64,000 bases of DNA from Sphingobacterium chungjuense. Lineage in GTDB: Bacteria > Bacteroidota > Bacteroidia > Sphingobacteriales > Sphingobacteriaceae. Positions 9,240 to 18,080 of this stretch are shown in pieces; within the stretch, counting starts at the first letter, position 1, and the number at the start of each line of letters is the position of its first letter. The DNA is taken from positions 186,001-250,000 of the forward strand of contig NZ_WLYS01000001.1 in NCBI RefSeq assembly GCF_011316935.1, in the 5' to 3' direction. The position numbers and the translations under genes are program-made. The notes beneath the pieces are model-generated. The model was not told the DNA's origin. It did no database searches and saw only the letters and a program-made list of their open reading frames with translations.

Positions 9240-9902
9240 ATGCTGAAAAAAGATCGATATAAAGCCTTCGTTGACTATTTCTCCACGCATAATCCCGATG
9301 CAGAAACGGAGTTGCATTACTCCAATCCGTACGAACTGTTGGTAGCCGTCATCTTGTCTGCCCAGTGTACCGACAAGCGGATCAATCAGGTTACGCCAGC
9401 TTTGTTTGCGCGTTATCCAGAGCCGGAATCCCTGGCAGCCAGCTCCGTAGATGAAGTGTTTTCTTACATCCGTTCGGTGAGTTACCCGAACAACAAAGCC
9501 AAACATTTGGTCGGCATGGCGCAAAAGCTACTGGCCGAGTTTGATGGCATCGTTCCCGAAAAAATGGAAGATTTGGTGAAGCTTCCAGGCGTTGGTCGCA
9601 AAACGGCAAATGTCATTTCTTCTGTGGTGTACGACAATCCAGCGATGGCAGTCGATACGCATGTATTCCGCGTAGCGAATAGATTAGGATTGACACAAAG
9701 AGCGACTACACCGTTGGCGGTAGAAAAGCAACTGGTCAAACATTTGCCCGAAGAAACGATTAAAGTTGCCCATCATTGGCTGATCTTGCATGGTCGCTAT
9801 ATCTGTTTAGCACGCAGGCCTAAATGCGAAATCTGCCCCATCACCTATTTTTGCCAGTATTTCAGCAAAAACTTTAGCAAACAAACAGCAGGCAATGTTT
9901 GA
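9240..9902 (+). CDS. nth: Endonuclease III (DNA glycosylase / AP lyase)
   Basis: Base-excision repair enzyme that removes oxidised pyrimidines and cuts the abasic site. LPGVGRKTANVISS is the helix-hairpin-helix with the catalytic Lys, MAVDTHVFRVANRLG carries the catalytic Asp, and the C-terminal 4Fe-4S ligands are spaced C-x6-C-x2-C-x5-C (CLARRPKCEICPITYFC). The 220-residue length is typical. ATG 9240 was chosen over TTG 9234, which lies within the -7 promoter box. recA follows 81 bases later from its own promoter. Confidence 0.97.
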   Translation: MLKKDRYKAFVDYFSTHNPDAETELHYSNPYELLVAVILSAQCTDKRINQVTPALFARYPEPESLAASSVDEVFSYIRSVSYPNNKAKHLVGMAQKLLAEFDGIVPEKMEDLVKLPGVGRKTANVISSVVYDNPAMAVDTHVFRVANRLGLTQRATTPLAVEKQLVKHLPEETIKVAHHWLILHGRYICLARRPKCEICPITYFCQYFSKNFSKQTAGNV

Positions 9903-9933
9903 AAAATACAAAACTAATTATTTTAGCATTTTA

Positions 9934-9964
9934 TTTGCACACATCAGTTTTGTGTGTATATTTG
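9934..9964 (+). promoter_or_regulatory. recA promoter
   Basis: TTTG at 9934-9937, a 19-bp spacer and TATATTTG at 9957-9964: a perfect match to both halves of the Bacteroidetes sigma-ABfr consensus. Start codon 20 bases downstream. I see no recognisable SOS operator. Confidence 0.8.
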
Positions 9965-9983
9965 ACCTATCAAAACTACGAAA

Positions 9984-11015
9984 ATGAGTAATTCAGATAA
10001 ATTAAAAGCACTACAGCTCACCTTAGATAAACTAGAAAAATCTTACGGCAAAGGAACCATCATGAAATTGGGCGATTCTGCGGTAGAGCCAATCGAATCT
10101 ATTTCCACAGGATCTTTGGGGCTGGATATTGCGTTGGGCATTGGCGGTGTACCAAAAGGTCGTGTGATCGAAATCTATGGTCCGGAATCTTCTGGTAAAA
10201 CTACCTTAGCCACTCATATCGTAGCAGAAGCACAGAAAAAAGGTGGAATTGCGGCTTTCATTGATGCGGAGCACGCATTTGATAAATATTATGCACAAAA
10301 GCTAGGCGTAGACATTGAAAATCTATTGATCTCGCAGCCAGACAATGGGGAACAAGCTTTGGAAATTGCCGATAACTTGATTCGCTCCGGCGCGATTGAC
10401 GTAATCGTTATTGACTCGGTAGCGGCATTGGTACCAAAAGGCGAGATCGAAGGCGAAATGGGGGATTCCAAAATGGGATTGCAAGCACGTTTGATGTCAC
10501 AAGCATTGCGTAAATTGACAGGTACGATTGCAAAAACCAACTGTTGTTGTATTTTCATCAACCAGTTGCGCGAGAAAATTGGCGTGATGTTCGGTAATCC
10601 AGAAACCACAACAGGTGGTAACGCCTTGAAGTTCTACGCTTCCGTACGTTTGGATATTCGTCGTACTTCGCAGATCAAAGATGGCGATGAGGTAGCTGGT
10701 AACCACGTAAAAGTGAAGATCGTGAAAAACAAAGTGGCTCCTCCATTCCGTATTGCTGAATTCGACATTATGTTTGGTGAAGGTATTTCCAAATCTGGTG
10801 AGATCATTGACCTTGGTGTAGAATATGGTATTGTGAAGAAATCTGGCTCTTGGTTTAGCTATGGCGATACCAAATTGGGTCAAGGTCGCGATGCTGTTAG
10901 AAATCTTTTGATAGACAATCCAGATCTGATGGACGAATTGGAAGCAAAGATTCGCGCAGAAGTAACTGGAGTAGATTTAGATCAAAGCGCATTGAAAGAG
11001 GGAGACGCAGAATAA
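9984..11015 (+). CDS. recA: Recombinase RecA
   Basis: RecA forms filaments on single-stranded DNA for strand exchange and recombinational repair. Motifs: [13 protein letters not shown] (Walker A, about residue 65), [19 protein letters not shown] (Walker B), the L1/L2 loop region [20 protein letters not shown], and [20 protein letters not shown]. Length (343 aa) is normal, with an acidic tail ending LKEGDAE. It is flanked by a consensus promoter and a terminator, so it is transcribed alone. No recX next door. Confidence 0.99.
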   Translation: MSNSDKLKALQLTLDKLEKSYGKGTIMKLGDSAVEPIESISTGSLGLDIALGIGGVPKGRVIEIYGPESSGKTTLATHIVAEAQKKGGIAAFIDAEHAFDKYYAQKLGVDIENLLISQPDNGEQALEIADNLIRSGAIDVIVIDSVAALVPKGEIEGEMGDSKMGLQARLMSQALRKLTGTIAKTNCCCIFINQLREKIGVMFGNPETTTGGNALKFYASVRLDIRRTSQIKDGDEVAGNHVKVKIVKNKVAPPFRIAEFDIMFGEGISKSGEIIDLGVEYGIVKKSGSWFSYGDTKLGQGRDAVRNLLIDNPDLMDELEAKIRAEVTGVDLDQSALKEGDAE

Positions 11016-11046
11016 TCTGCTGACTCCACGATCATTATTATATGAT

Positions 11047-11081
11047 AACAGCCTGTAACCACTAAGAAGTTACAGGCTGTT
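11047..11081 (+). terminator. recA terminator
   Basis: AACAGCCTGTAAC (11047-11059) pairs perfectly with 11069-11081, loop of 9 bases, followed by TTTGTCTTT. Confidence 0.8.
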
Positions 11082-11110
11082 TGTCTTTCGGGCAATTCAG
11101 CACGATAATT

Positions 11111-11140
11111 TTTGAATGTGCGTTGAAGTAGGTAACTTTG
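11111..11140 (+). promoter_or_regulatory. queH promoter, -7 box 5 bases before the start codon
   Basis: TTTG (11111-11114), an 18-bp spacer, then TAACTTTG (11133-11140). The ATG at 11146 follows five bases later, which places the transcription start on or next to the start codon. Confidence 0.75.
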
Positions 11141-11145
11141 GAGCT

Positions 11146-11808
11146 ATGGAAAATAAACCGTTCGTTCGGGAAAAAATCAACCTACCTAATGAAGGCAAGA
11201 AGCTGCTATTGCACTCCTGCTGCGCACCGTGCTCAGGAGAAGTGATGGAAGCACTTATCTCATCAGACATTGATTTTACCATATACTTCTACAATCCAAA
11301 CATTCATCCACGGAGTGAATATGATTTGCGCAAAGAGGAAAACATTCGCTTTGCGGAAAAGCACAATATTCCATTCGTCGATGCAGATTATGATGTAGAT
11401 CATTGGTTTGAGTTGGCCAAAGGCATGGAACACGAACCCGAAAAAGGTATTCGCTGCACCATGTGCTTTGATATGCGCTTTGAAAAAACCGCGGAATACG
11501 CTGCTGCAAATGGCTTCGATGTAATCTCCAGCTCATTGGGCATATCGCGCTGGAAGAACATGGATCAGATCAACGATTGTGGTGTGCGGGCTGCATCTCG
11601 GCACGAGGATATGGACTATTGGACATTCAACTGGCGCAAAAAAGGTGGCGGAGCACGTATGCTGGATATTAGCAAGCGTGAACGCTTCTATATGCAGGAA
11701 TACTGCGGTTGCGCCTACTCGCTTCGCGACACCAATAAGTGGCGCATGGAGAATGGACGAGAAAAAATCAAGCTCGGCGAGAAATATTACGGAGACGAAG
11801 AACAATAA
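11146..11808 (+). CDS. queH: Epoxyqueuosine reductase QueH (DUF208)
   Basis: QueH carries out the last step of queuosine synthesis, reducing epoxyqueuosine in the tRNA anticodon; it replaces the unrelated QueG. The conserved cysteines are present: HSCCAPCSG near the N-terminus, CTMCFDMR in the middle and [11 protein letters not shown] near the C-terminus, consistent with the family's Fe-S cluster and redox-active pair. Length 220 aa. The start at 11146 is set by the promoter box just upstream; an ATG ten codons earlier would lie inside the promoter. Confidence 0.93.
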   Translation: MENKPFVREKINLPNEGKKLLLHSCCAPCSGEVMEALISSDIDFTIYFYNPNIHPRSEYDLRKEENIRFAEKHNIPFVDADYDVDHWFELAKGMEHEPEKGIRCTMCFDMRFEKTAEYAAANGFDVISSSLGISRWKNMDQINDCGVRAASRHEDMDYWTFNWRKKGGGARMLDISKRERFYMQEYCGCAYSLRDTNKWRMENGREKIKLGEKYYGDEEQ

Positions 11809-11824
11809 AGGTTTTAAAAAAGAG

Positions 11825-11855
11825 TTGCAATCTATAGTTTTTACTATTATCTTTG
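11825..11855 (+). promoter_or_regulatory. Promoter of the DUF177-rpmF-plsX-fabH-acc operon
   Basis: TTG at 11825-11827, 20-bp spacer, TATCTTTG at 11848-11855 (perfect -7 box). First start codon (GTG 11875) 20 bases downstream. Confidence 0.7.
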
Positions 11856-11874
11856 CAGGCTCAAATACTGGATT

Positions 11875-12411
11875 GTGAAGTATTTAAAAAAATATAAAAT
11901 ACCATTTTCAGGCCTTTCGGCTGGTAAGCACAATTTCGAATTTGACGTCGATGACGCGTTCTTTGCATGTTTTGATCACTCCCTGGTAAAAAAGGGTAAA
12001 CTCATTGCTCAAGTACAATTACAGAAGCAGGAGAATATGCTGATCACGAACTTTGATATCAATGGCCACATCACACTTACCTGCGATGTATGCCTGCAAG
12101 ATTTCCAAGCTCCACTGCGCACGAAGGAGCGCGTGATTGTCAAGTTCACACACGATGAGTGGGATCAAGAATCGGACGAGATCATTGTATTATCACACAA
12201 TGATTACGAGTTAGACATTTCTAACTTGCTTTACGAATACATCAATGTATGCGTACCACACTATCCGAAATGTAGTGAACAAGGCGAGAATATCGATTGT
12301 GATCCAGAGATGCTACAACAGTTAGCAGACGAAGAAACGGTTAAGAATGAATTAAAAGAGGATCAGGTGGATCCTCGCTGGGAAGCATTAAAGAATATTA
12401 AAAATAACTAA
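11875..12411 (+). CDS. DUF177 / YceD family protein
   Basis: YceD-type proteins sit next to rpmF in most bacteria and are linked to accumulation of 23S rRNA. The protein has the family's CDVC pair (TLTCDVCLQDFQAPL), then a second Cys region (CVPHYPKCSEQGENIDC) and ends with the hallmark DPRWEALKNIK. 178 aa. The start is GTG, 20 bases after the -7 box. rpmF begins 15 bases after its stop, the order expected for the family. Confidence 0.9.
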   Translation: MKYLKKYKIPFSGLSAGKHNFEFDVDDAFFACFDHSLVKKGKLIAQVQLQKQENMLITNFDINGHITLTCDVCLQDFQAPLRTKERVIVKFTHDEWDQESDEIIVLSHNDYELDISNLLYEYINVCVPHYPKCSEQGENIDCDPEMLQQLADEETVKNELKEDQVDPRWEALKNIKNN

Positions 12412-12426
12412 AAATACACATACGAG

Positions 12427-12618
12427 ATGGCACATCCAAAACGTAAAATGTCTAAGTCAAGAAGAGACAAAAGAAGAACGCACTATAAAGCGGATAAACC
12501 AAGTTTGACAGTATGTCAAGAAACTGGTGCAGTGCATTTGCCACACCGCGCATACACCGTTGATGGGAACTTGTTCTACAACGGCAAATTGATTATCGAG
12601 AATACAGCGGCAATCTAA
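12427..12618 (+). CDS. rpmF: 50S ribosomal protein L32
   Basis: A 63-residue, strongly basic protein beginning AHPKRKMSKSRRDKRRTHYK, the usual L32 start. Of the zinc-ribbon cysteines found in some L32 proteins only one remains (TVCQETG), so this is the Cys-poor form. It lies between DUF177 and plsX as in many bacteria, coupling ribosome and lipid synthesis genes. Confidence 0.97.
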   Translation: MAHPKRKMSKSRRDKRRTHYKADKPSLTVCQETGAVHLPHRAYTVDGNLFYNGKLIIENTAAI

Positions 12619-12629
12619 GGAACTTCCGA

Positions 12630-12686
12630 AACATCCCATTGACAGTGATTAATTCGATTTATTCCCTGTACATTGGGATGTTTTTT
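12630..12686 (+). terminator. Possible terminator or attenuator between rpmF and plsX
   Basis: AACATCCCA (12630-12638) pairs with TGGGATGTT (12674-12682), followed by a run of six T (12681-12686). The 35-base loop is long. Partial termination here would let rpmF be made in excess over the lipid genes. Confidence 0.5.
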
Positions 12687-12715
12687 CGTATTATTGACTC
12701 ATTAAATAATAACGA

Positions 12716-13654
12716 ATGAAGATTGGTTTAGACGTACTAGGAGGAGATTACGCCCCTAACTCTACGATACAAGGAGCTATTGAAGCTCAGCAAAACCTCC
12801 AAAATGACCAACGATTGGTGCTATTTGGAGATGAAGAAAAAACCCGAGAACTAATCTCGAACGCCGGCGGCGATGTTTCCGCTTTTGACTACGTTCATGC
12901 TCCCGAAGAAATTGGTATGCACGAACATCCCACAAAAGCGATCACCCAAAAACCTAACTCTTCTATATCCAAAGGATTTGAATTTCTAAAAGACGGAAAG
13001 ATTGACTCTTTCGCTTCTGCTGGAAATACAGGTGCTATGCTGGTTGGTTCCATGTTTAGCGTCAAAACTATTCCGGGCATTTTGCGCCCCGCAATAGCCA
13101 CTAATGTGCCCCAATTGAAAGGCGGTACAGCGGTTATGCTCGATGTAGGAGCCAATGCGGATTGTAAACCAGAAATGTTGAATCACTTTGCTATCCTTGG
13201 TAGCTGCTACGCAGAACACGTATTGCGTATTGAAAAGCCAAGAGTAGGTCTGATCAATATTGGTGAAGAAGCAGAGAAAGGAAACTTACTAACCATTAGC
13301 ACTTACCCATTACTCAAAGCCAACGAAAAAATTAACTTTATTGGCAACGCCGAAGGCAGAGATTTATTCTCTGATCACGCCGATGTCTTCGTGTGCGATG
13401 GGTATACCGGCAATGTTATTTTGAAGTTAGCAGAGTCCTTCTACGTAGTTACGTTGAAAAAAGGTTTTAAAGATGAGTTCTTTGATCGCTTCAACTACGA
13501 GCAATTTGGTGGTAGCCCGGTATTGGGTGTCAACGCACCTGTTGTTATTGGGCATGGTATCTCCACGCCTACGGCGATCAAAAATATGGTTTTACAATCA
13601 CGAGATATGATCTCCTCGAAATTCATCGAGCGAATCAAGTCTGCAATTAAATAA
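12716..13654 (+). CDS. plsX: Phosphate acyltransferase PlsX
   Basis: PlsX turns acyl-ACP into acyl-phosphate, the acyl donor for PlsY in phospholipid synthesis. The N-terminus KIGLDVLGGDYAPNSTIQGA is the family signature; DYVHAPEEIGMHEHPTKAI and SAGNTGAMLVGSMF are also diagnostic, as is DVGANADCKPEML. 312 aa, full length. fabH starts 6 bases after its stop, so the two are translated together. Confidence 0.97.
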   Translation: MKIGLDVLGGDYAPNSTIQGAIEAQQNLQNDQRLVLFGDEEKTRELISNAGGDVSAFDYVHAPEEIGMHEHPTKAITQKPNSSISKGFEFLKDGKIDSFASAGNTGAMLVGSMFSVKTIPGILRPAIATNVPQLKGGTAVMLDVGANADCKPEMLNHFAILGSCYAEHVLRIEKPRVGLINIGEEAEKGNLLTISTYPLLKANEKINFIGNAEGRDLFSDHADVFVCDGYTGNVILKLAESFYVVTLKKGFKDEFFDRFNYEQFGGSPVLGVNAPVVIGHGISTPTAIKNMVLQSRDMISSKFIERIKSAIK

Positions 13655-13660
13655 TAGAAC

Positions 13661-14659
13661 ATGTCAAAAATCCGTGCTGCAATAACAGCTGTAAATGGAT
13701 ACGTTCCCGATTATGTGTTGACGAACCGGGAATTGGAGACCATGGTAGACACTAATGATGAATGGATTGTAAGCCGTACCGGCATCAAGGAAAGACGCAT
13801 CCTTAAAGGTGAGGGCAAAGCGACTTCTGACTTGGCGGCACCAGCCATCGAAGGTTTACTTAAAAAACGCGGTATCACCGCAAAAGATATTGAGCTTATT
13901 ATCGTGTGTACCAGCACGCCTGATATGATGTTTCCGGCTACCGCAAATATTGTAGCAAACAAAATTGGCGCGACCAATGCTTGGGGATATGATTTGCAAG
14001 CGGCTTGTTCGGGTTTCTTGTTCGGACTAACGACGGCTTCTCAGTTCATCGAGTCTGGAAAGCACTCAAAAGTTTTAGTGGTCGGTGCCGACAAAATGTC
14101 GTCTATCGTGAACTACGAAGATCGCAATACCTGTATCCTATTTGGAGATGGCTGTGGTTGCGTACTATTAGAGCCCGATACTGAGGGATATGGTTTGCAA
14201 GATTCTATTCTTAAAACAGACGGTGCAGGTGCTGAATTTTTGAATCTAAAAGCAGGTGGTTCTTTACATCCAGCTTCTCATGCCACGGTAGATGCTAAAA
14301 TGCATTTCGCACACCAAGAAGGTCGTAGTGTATTTAAATTTGCTGTAACGAATATGGCAGATGTAGTGGCTGAGATCATGGAAAAGAATGCACTTCATTC
14401 CGAAGATATCAGTTGGTTAGCACCACACCAAGCCAACAAGCGCATCATTGATGCTACGGCAGAGCGTGCAGGATTACCAGAAGAAAAAGTGATGGTCAAT
14501 ATCCAAAAGTTTGGAAATACGACCAGCGCTACTATCCCGATGTGTCTATGGGAATGGGAAAGTAAACTAAAAAAAGGGGACAATATTATTATGGCAGCTT
14601 TCGGTGGTGGATTCACCTGGGGCGCTACCTATTTGAAATGGGCGTACGATCCTAAATAA
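13661..14659 (+). CDS. fabH: Beta-ketoacyl-ACP synthase III
   Basis: FabH condenses acetyl-CoA with malonyl-ACP to start each fatty acid chain. The Cys-His-Asn catalytic triad is visible: Cys in DLQAACSGFLFGL, His in WLAPHQANKRII, Asn in KFGNTTSATIPM. The CoA-binding Arg region NDEWIVSRTGIKERRI and the C-terminal GGGFTWGATYLKW are typical. 332 aa. Part of the run plsX-fabH-accB-accC, which joins fatty acid initiation to malonyl-CoA supply. Confidence 0.98.
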   Translation: MSKIRAAITAVNGYVPDYVLTNRELETMVDTNDEWIVSRTGIKERRILKGEGKATSDLAAPAIEGLLKKRGITAKDIELIIVCTSTPDMMFPATANIVANKIGATNAWGYDLQAACSGFLFGLTTASQFIESGKHSKVLVVGADKMSSIVNYEDRNTCILFGDGCGCVLLEPDTEGYGLQDSILKTDGAGAEFLNLKAGGSLHPASHATVDAKMHFAHQEGRSVFKFAVTNMADVVAEIMEKNALHSEDISWLAPHQANKRIIDATAERAGLPEEKVMVNIQKFGNTTSATIPMCLWEWESKLKKGDNIIMAAFGGGFTWGATYLKWAYDPK

Positions 14660-14705
14660 TATCGTATATAACTACTACAAACAAGACTATAAAATAGAAT
14701 AGACT

Positions 14706-15197
14706 ATGAGCATGGATATCAAACAAGTACAAGATTTGATAAAGTTCGTTTCCAAGTCTGGAGTAAACGAAGTATCTATTGAAGAGAAGGACTTTAAGAT
14801 TACGATCAAAACGAATCAAGAACCTACTTATGTAACTGCTACTATACCTCAGGCAGTAGCACCAGCTGCTGCGCCAAGTGTAGCACCAGTTGCTGAATCA
14901 GTTAATGTAGCTCCGCAAGCAGCGGCAAAACCTGCTGCAGCAGATGATAGCTCAAAATATATCACCGTAAAGTCTCCTATGATCGGTACATTCTACCGTT
15001 CAGCAGGACCTGGCAAACCAACATTTGCTAATGTAGGTGATGAGATTACATCAGGTAAAGTACTTTGCATCGTGGAAGCTATGAAATTATTCAACGAAAT
15101 CGAATCCGAAGTTTCAGGTAAGATCGTGAAAGTTTTGGTGGAGGATGCTCAACCAGTAGAATATGATCAACCATTATTCTTGGTAGATCCTAGCTAA
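14706..15197 (+). CDS. accB: Biotin carboxyl carrier protein of acetyl-CoA carboxylase
   Basis: The biotin-bearing subunit. The C-terminal biotinyl domain contains [12 protein letters not shown], whose Lys is the biotin attachment site, preceded by [14 protein letters not shown]. Between the N-terminal domain (about 1-40) and this domain lies a flexible Ala/Pro/Val-rich linker (about 48-78). 163 aa. Met3 (second in-frame ATG) is an equally possible start. accC follows after 59 bases. Confidence 0.97.
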   Translation: MSMDIKQVQDLIKFVSKSGVNEVSIEEKDFKITIKTNQEPTYVTATIPQAVAPAAAPSVAPVAESVNVAPQAAAKPAAADDSSKYITVKSPMIGTFYRSAGPGKPTFANVGDEITSGKVLCIVEAMKLFNEIESEVSGKIVKVLVEDAQPVEYDQPLFLVDPS

Positions 15198-15256
15198 TTT
15201 TTTCTTCGGAAAGAAGAGAGAACAAGCTGTTCCATTGTTTACTTTATCAAGAATTT

Positions 15257-16618
15257 ATGTTTAAAAAAATACTGATTGCCAACCGGGGCGAAATAGCACT
15301 TCGCATTATCCGCACATGTCGTGAGATGGGCATTCAAAGTGTGGCAGTATATTCGACTGCCGATAGAGATAGTTTACATGTACGATTTGCGGACGAAGCG
15401 GTATGTATCGGCCCGCCGGCCAGTAAGGATTCCTATTTAAATATCCCTAACATTATCTCGGCTGCGGAATTGACCAACGCCGATGCCATTCATCCGGGCT
15501 ACGGTTTCTTATCTGAAAACGCGAAGTTTTCTGCCATCTGTGCAGAATACGGTATCAAATTCATTGGTGCTACGGCCGATCAGATCGAAAAAATGGGCGA
15601 CAAAGCATCCGCTAAAGCAACCATGAAAGCCGCTGGTGTACCTACAGTACCTGGTTCGGCAGGATTATTACCTGATGTAAAAACAGGTATTCAGTTGGCC
15701 AACGAAATTGGTTATCCAGTCATTATCAAAGCAACTGCCGGTGGTGGTGGTCGCGGAATGCGCATCATCTGGAAAGATGAGGAATTCGAACCTAACTGGG
15801 ATTCTGCCCGTCAGGAATCTGCTGCTGCATTCGGTAACGATGGTATGTACCTAGAGAAATATGTGGAAGAACCACGTCACATTGAAATCCAAGTGATCGG
15901 AGATCAATATGGTAAAGTATGTCACCTTTCTGAGCGTGACTGTTCTATCCAACGTAGACACCAAAAATTAGTAGAAGAAGCACCTTCTCCTTTTATCACA
16001 CCAGATTTGCGCGCCAAAATGGGCGAAGCAGCGATCAAAGGTGCGATGGCGGTGAAATACGAAGGAGCTGGTACGATCGAATTTTTGGTTGATAAGCACC
16101 GTAACTTCTACTTTATGGAGATGAACACCCGAATTCAGGTGGAGCATCCAGTAACAGAAGAAGTCATCAGCTTTGACTTGATCAAAGAACAAATTAAAGT
16201 GGCTGCGGGTATTCCAATTTCAGGAAAAAACTATGAGCCACACATGCATGCGATCGAATGCCGAATCAATGCGGAAGATCCATTCAACAACTTCCGTCCA
16301 TCGCCTGGTAAGATTACCAATTTCCATTCTCCAGGTGGACACGGTGTTCGTGTAGACACGCACGTATATGCAGGTTATACTATTCCACCGAACTATGATT
16401 CGATGATCGCCAAACTGATCTGTACAGCACAGACTCGTGAAGAAGCGTTGAATACAATGGAACGTGCGTTGAGTGAATTTGTGATCGAAGGTATCAAAAC
16501 TACAATCCCATTACACCTTCGTTTGATGCGTGATCCTAACTTCCGTGCGGGTAACTTCACCACGAAGTTTATGGAAACATTCGATCTGACAGAATACGCA
16601 GACGAATCGCAATCTTAA
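15257..16618 (+). CDS. accC: Acetyl-CoA carboxylase, biotin carboxylase subunit
   Basis: AccC carboxylates the biotin of AccB using ATP and bicarbonate. Domains: N-terminal [23 protein letters not shown]-grasp with [13 protein letters not shown], the HIEIQVIGD segment, [16 protein letters not shown], and [15 protein letters not shown] carrying metal and bicarbonate ligands. At 453 aa it is a stand-alone biotin carboxylase, not a pyruvate carboxylase fusion. Last gene of the lipid operon, followed by a strong terminator. Confidence 0.98.
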   Translation: MFKKILIANRGEIALRIIRTCREMGIQSVAVYSTADRDSLHVRFADEAVCIGPPASKDSYLNIPNIISAAELTNADAIHPGYGFLSENAKFSAICAEYGIKFIGATADQIEKMGDKASAKATMKAAGVPTVPGSAGLLPDVKTGIQLANEIGYPVIIKATAGGGGRGMRIIWKDEEFEPNWDSARQESAAAFGNDGMYLEKYVEEPRHIEIQVIGDQYGKVCHLSERDCSIQRRHQKLVEEAPSPFITPDLRAKMGEAAIKGAMAVKYEGAGTIEFLVDKHRNFYFMEMNTRIQVEHPVTEEVISFDLIKEQIKVAAGIPISGKNYEPHMHAIECRINAEDPFNNFRPSPGKITNFHSPGGHGVRVDTHVYAGYTIPPNYDSMIAKLICTAQTREEALNTMERALSEFVIEGIKTTIPLHLRLMRDPNFRAGNFTTKFMETFDLTEYADESQS

Positions 16619-16639
16619 AGACTACGTTACAATCAAAAA

Positions 16640-16673
16640 AAAATACCATTCTTCGACCGAAGAATGGTATTTT
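16640..16673 (+). terminator. Terminator after accC
   Basis: AAAATACCATTCTTCG (16640-16655) pairs perfectly with 16658-16673, ending in TTTTT. Confidence 0.85.
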
Positions 16674-16705
16674 TGTTTATACTAGTCTTTGAATAACATA
16701 ACTAC

Positions 16706-17581
16706 ATGTCAAATAAAAACTTAAAACTTCTACAGGCATTAAAAGATAAGGGAAAGAGCATTGAGGCAGAGATGTCTTTTTTTGAACATATAGAAGTCCT
16801 GAGATGGCATCTGATTCGCTCTGTCATTGCCATTGCTGTATTTGCCATTCTAGCGTTTACGTTCTACGATTTTGTATTCAACGACATCATTATGGGACCC
16901 AAGAATCTAGATTTTTGGACTTATCGCATGATGTGCAAAGTCGGCGACTTACTCAGCTTAGATGGTTTTTGTGTAGAACGCATCCCGTTTAATATTATCA
17001 ACACGGAGTTAGCAGGGCAGTTTATGTTGCAGATTAACTCCTGCTTGCTGATGGCCGTCGCACTCGGCTTCCCCTACCTATTATTTGAGGTGTGGCTGTT
17101 TGTAAAACCTGCTCTGACCGACGTAGAGCGCAAAGGCGCACAAGGTTTTGTATTCTATGCTACCATTTTATTTATCATAGGAGCTTTATTTGGCTATTAC
17201 ATCGTTGTACCGCTATCAGTCAACTTCCTAGCCAACGTGTCGTTGAGTGAGGAGATTACCAACCAGATTACGATCGACTCTTACCTGTCTACCATTGCTA
17301 CGTTGTCCTTAGGTTGTGGTGTGATCTTTTTACTACCGATCTTGATCTTTATCCTATCCAAGTTGGGCATCATGACACCAGAATTCATGCGCGCCAGCAG
17401 ACGTTATGCGATCGTGATCATTCTCATTATTGCGGCTATCATTACGCCTACGGCGGATGTCATTACCTTGCTTACCGTGAGTGCGCCTATGTTTATTTTG
17501 TATGAACTAAGCATCTCCGTATCGGCCAGCGTAAAGCGTAGTAAATTGCAACGTGAAAAAGAGTTTTATAAAACCAAGTAA
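16706..17581 (+). CDS. tatC: Twin-arginine translocase subunit TatC
   Basis: TatC is the receptor for twin-arginine signal peptides on folded exported proteins. The cytoplasmic N-terminal motif SFFEHIEVLRWHLIRS is the family signature and about six membrane helices follow (for example AIAVFAILAFTFYDFVF, LLMAVALGFPYLLFEVW, IIAAIITPTADVITLL). The first periplasmic loop is longer than in E. coli and has two Cys (MMCKVGDLLSLDGFC), seen in other Bacteroidetes. 291 aa. No tatA/B gene is next to it; rpiB follows 12 bases later. A likely Tat substrate is encoded at 35874. Confidence 0.95.
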   Translation: MSNKNLKLLQALKDKGKSIEAEMSFFEHIEVLRWHLIRSVIAIAVFAILAFTFYDFVFNDIIMGPKNLDFWTYRMMCKVGDLLSLDGFCVERIPFNIINTELAGQFMLQINSCLLMAVALGFPYLLFEVWLFVKPALTDVERKGAQGFVFYATILFIIGALFGYYIVVPLSVNFLANVSLSEEITNQITIDSYLSTIATLSLGCGVIFLLPILIFILSKLGIMTPEFMRASRRYAIVIILIIAAIITPTADVITLLTVSAPMFILYELSISVSASVKRSKLQREKEFYKTK

Positions 17582-17593
17582 TTTTAAAGATAT

Positions 17594-18031
17594 ATGTCTA
17601 AAAAAATAGCCATCGGCAGCGATCACGCAGGATTTGAATATAAGCAACTATTGATCACTATGTTGGAGGAATCTGGTTACACGGTAGCCGATTTCGGCCC
17701 TTCTACTGGCGATTCGGTTGATTACCCAGACTTTGCCCACCCCGTATCGAGCAGTGTGGAGCAAGCAGAGAATGAATTAGGGATTTTGATTTGCGGCAGC
17801 GCCAACGGTGTTGCGATTACCGCCAATAAGCATCAAGGCATTCGCGCGGCGATCGCTTGGCTAGAAGAAATTGCGGTACTGGCGCGCCAGCACAACAATG
17901 CCAACGTGATTTGTATACCTGCCCGCTTTATTGACATCGAATTGGCGAAGAAGATCGTTCAAGCTTTTCTGACGACAGATTTTGAAGGCGGCAGACACGC
18001 TAACCGTGTCAACAAAATCGCCTGCATGTAA
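17594..18031 (+). CDS. rpiB: Ribose 5-phosphate isomerase B
   Basis: Interconverts ribose 5-phosphate and ribulose 5-phosphate in the pentose phosphate pathway. IAIGSDHAGFEYKQLL and DYPDFAHPV are family signatures; LICGSANGVAITANK carries the catalytic Cys in the usual GTGxG-like loop, and GIRAA follows. 145 aa, normal. Closely follows tatC, so the two are probably co-transcribed. Confidence 0.95.
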   Translation: MSKKIAIGSDHAGFEYKQLLITMLEESGYTVADFGPSTGDSVDYPDFAHPVSSSVEQAENELGILICGSANGVAITANKHQGIRAAIAWLEEIAVLARQHNNANVICIPARFIDIELAKKIVQAFLTTDFEGGRHANRVNKIACM

Positions 18032-18080
18032 AAACAAACATGTATAACGAGTAACTAACCACACGAACTGAAACACATAC

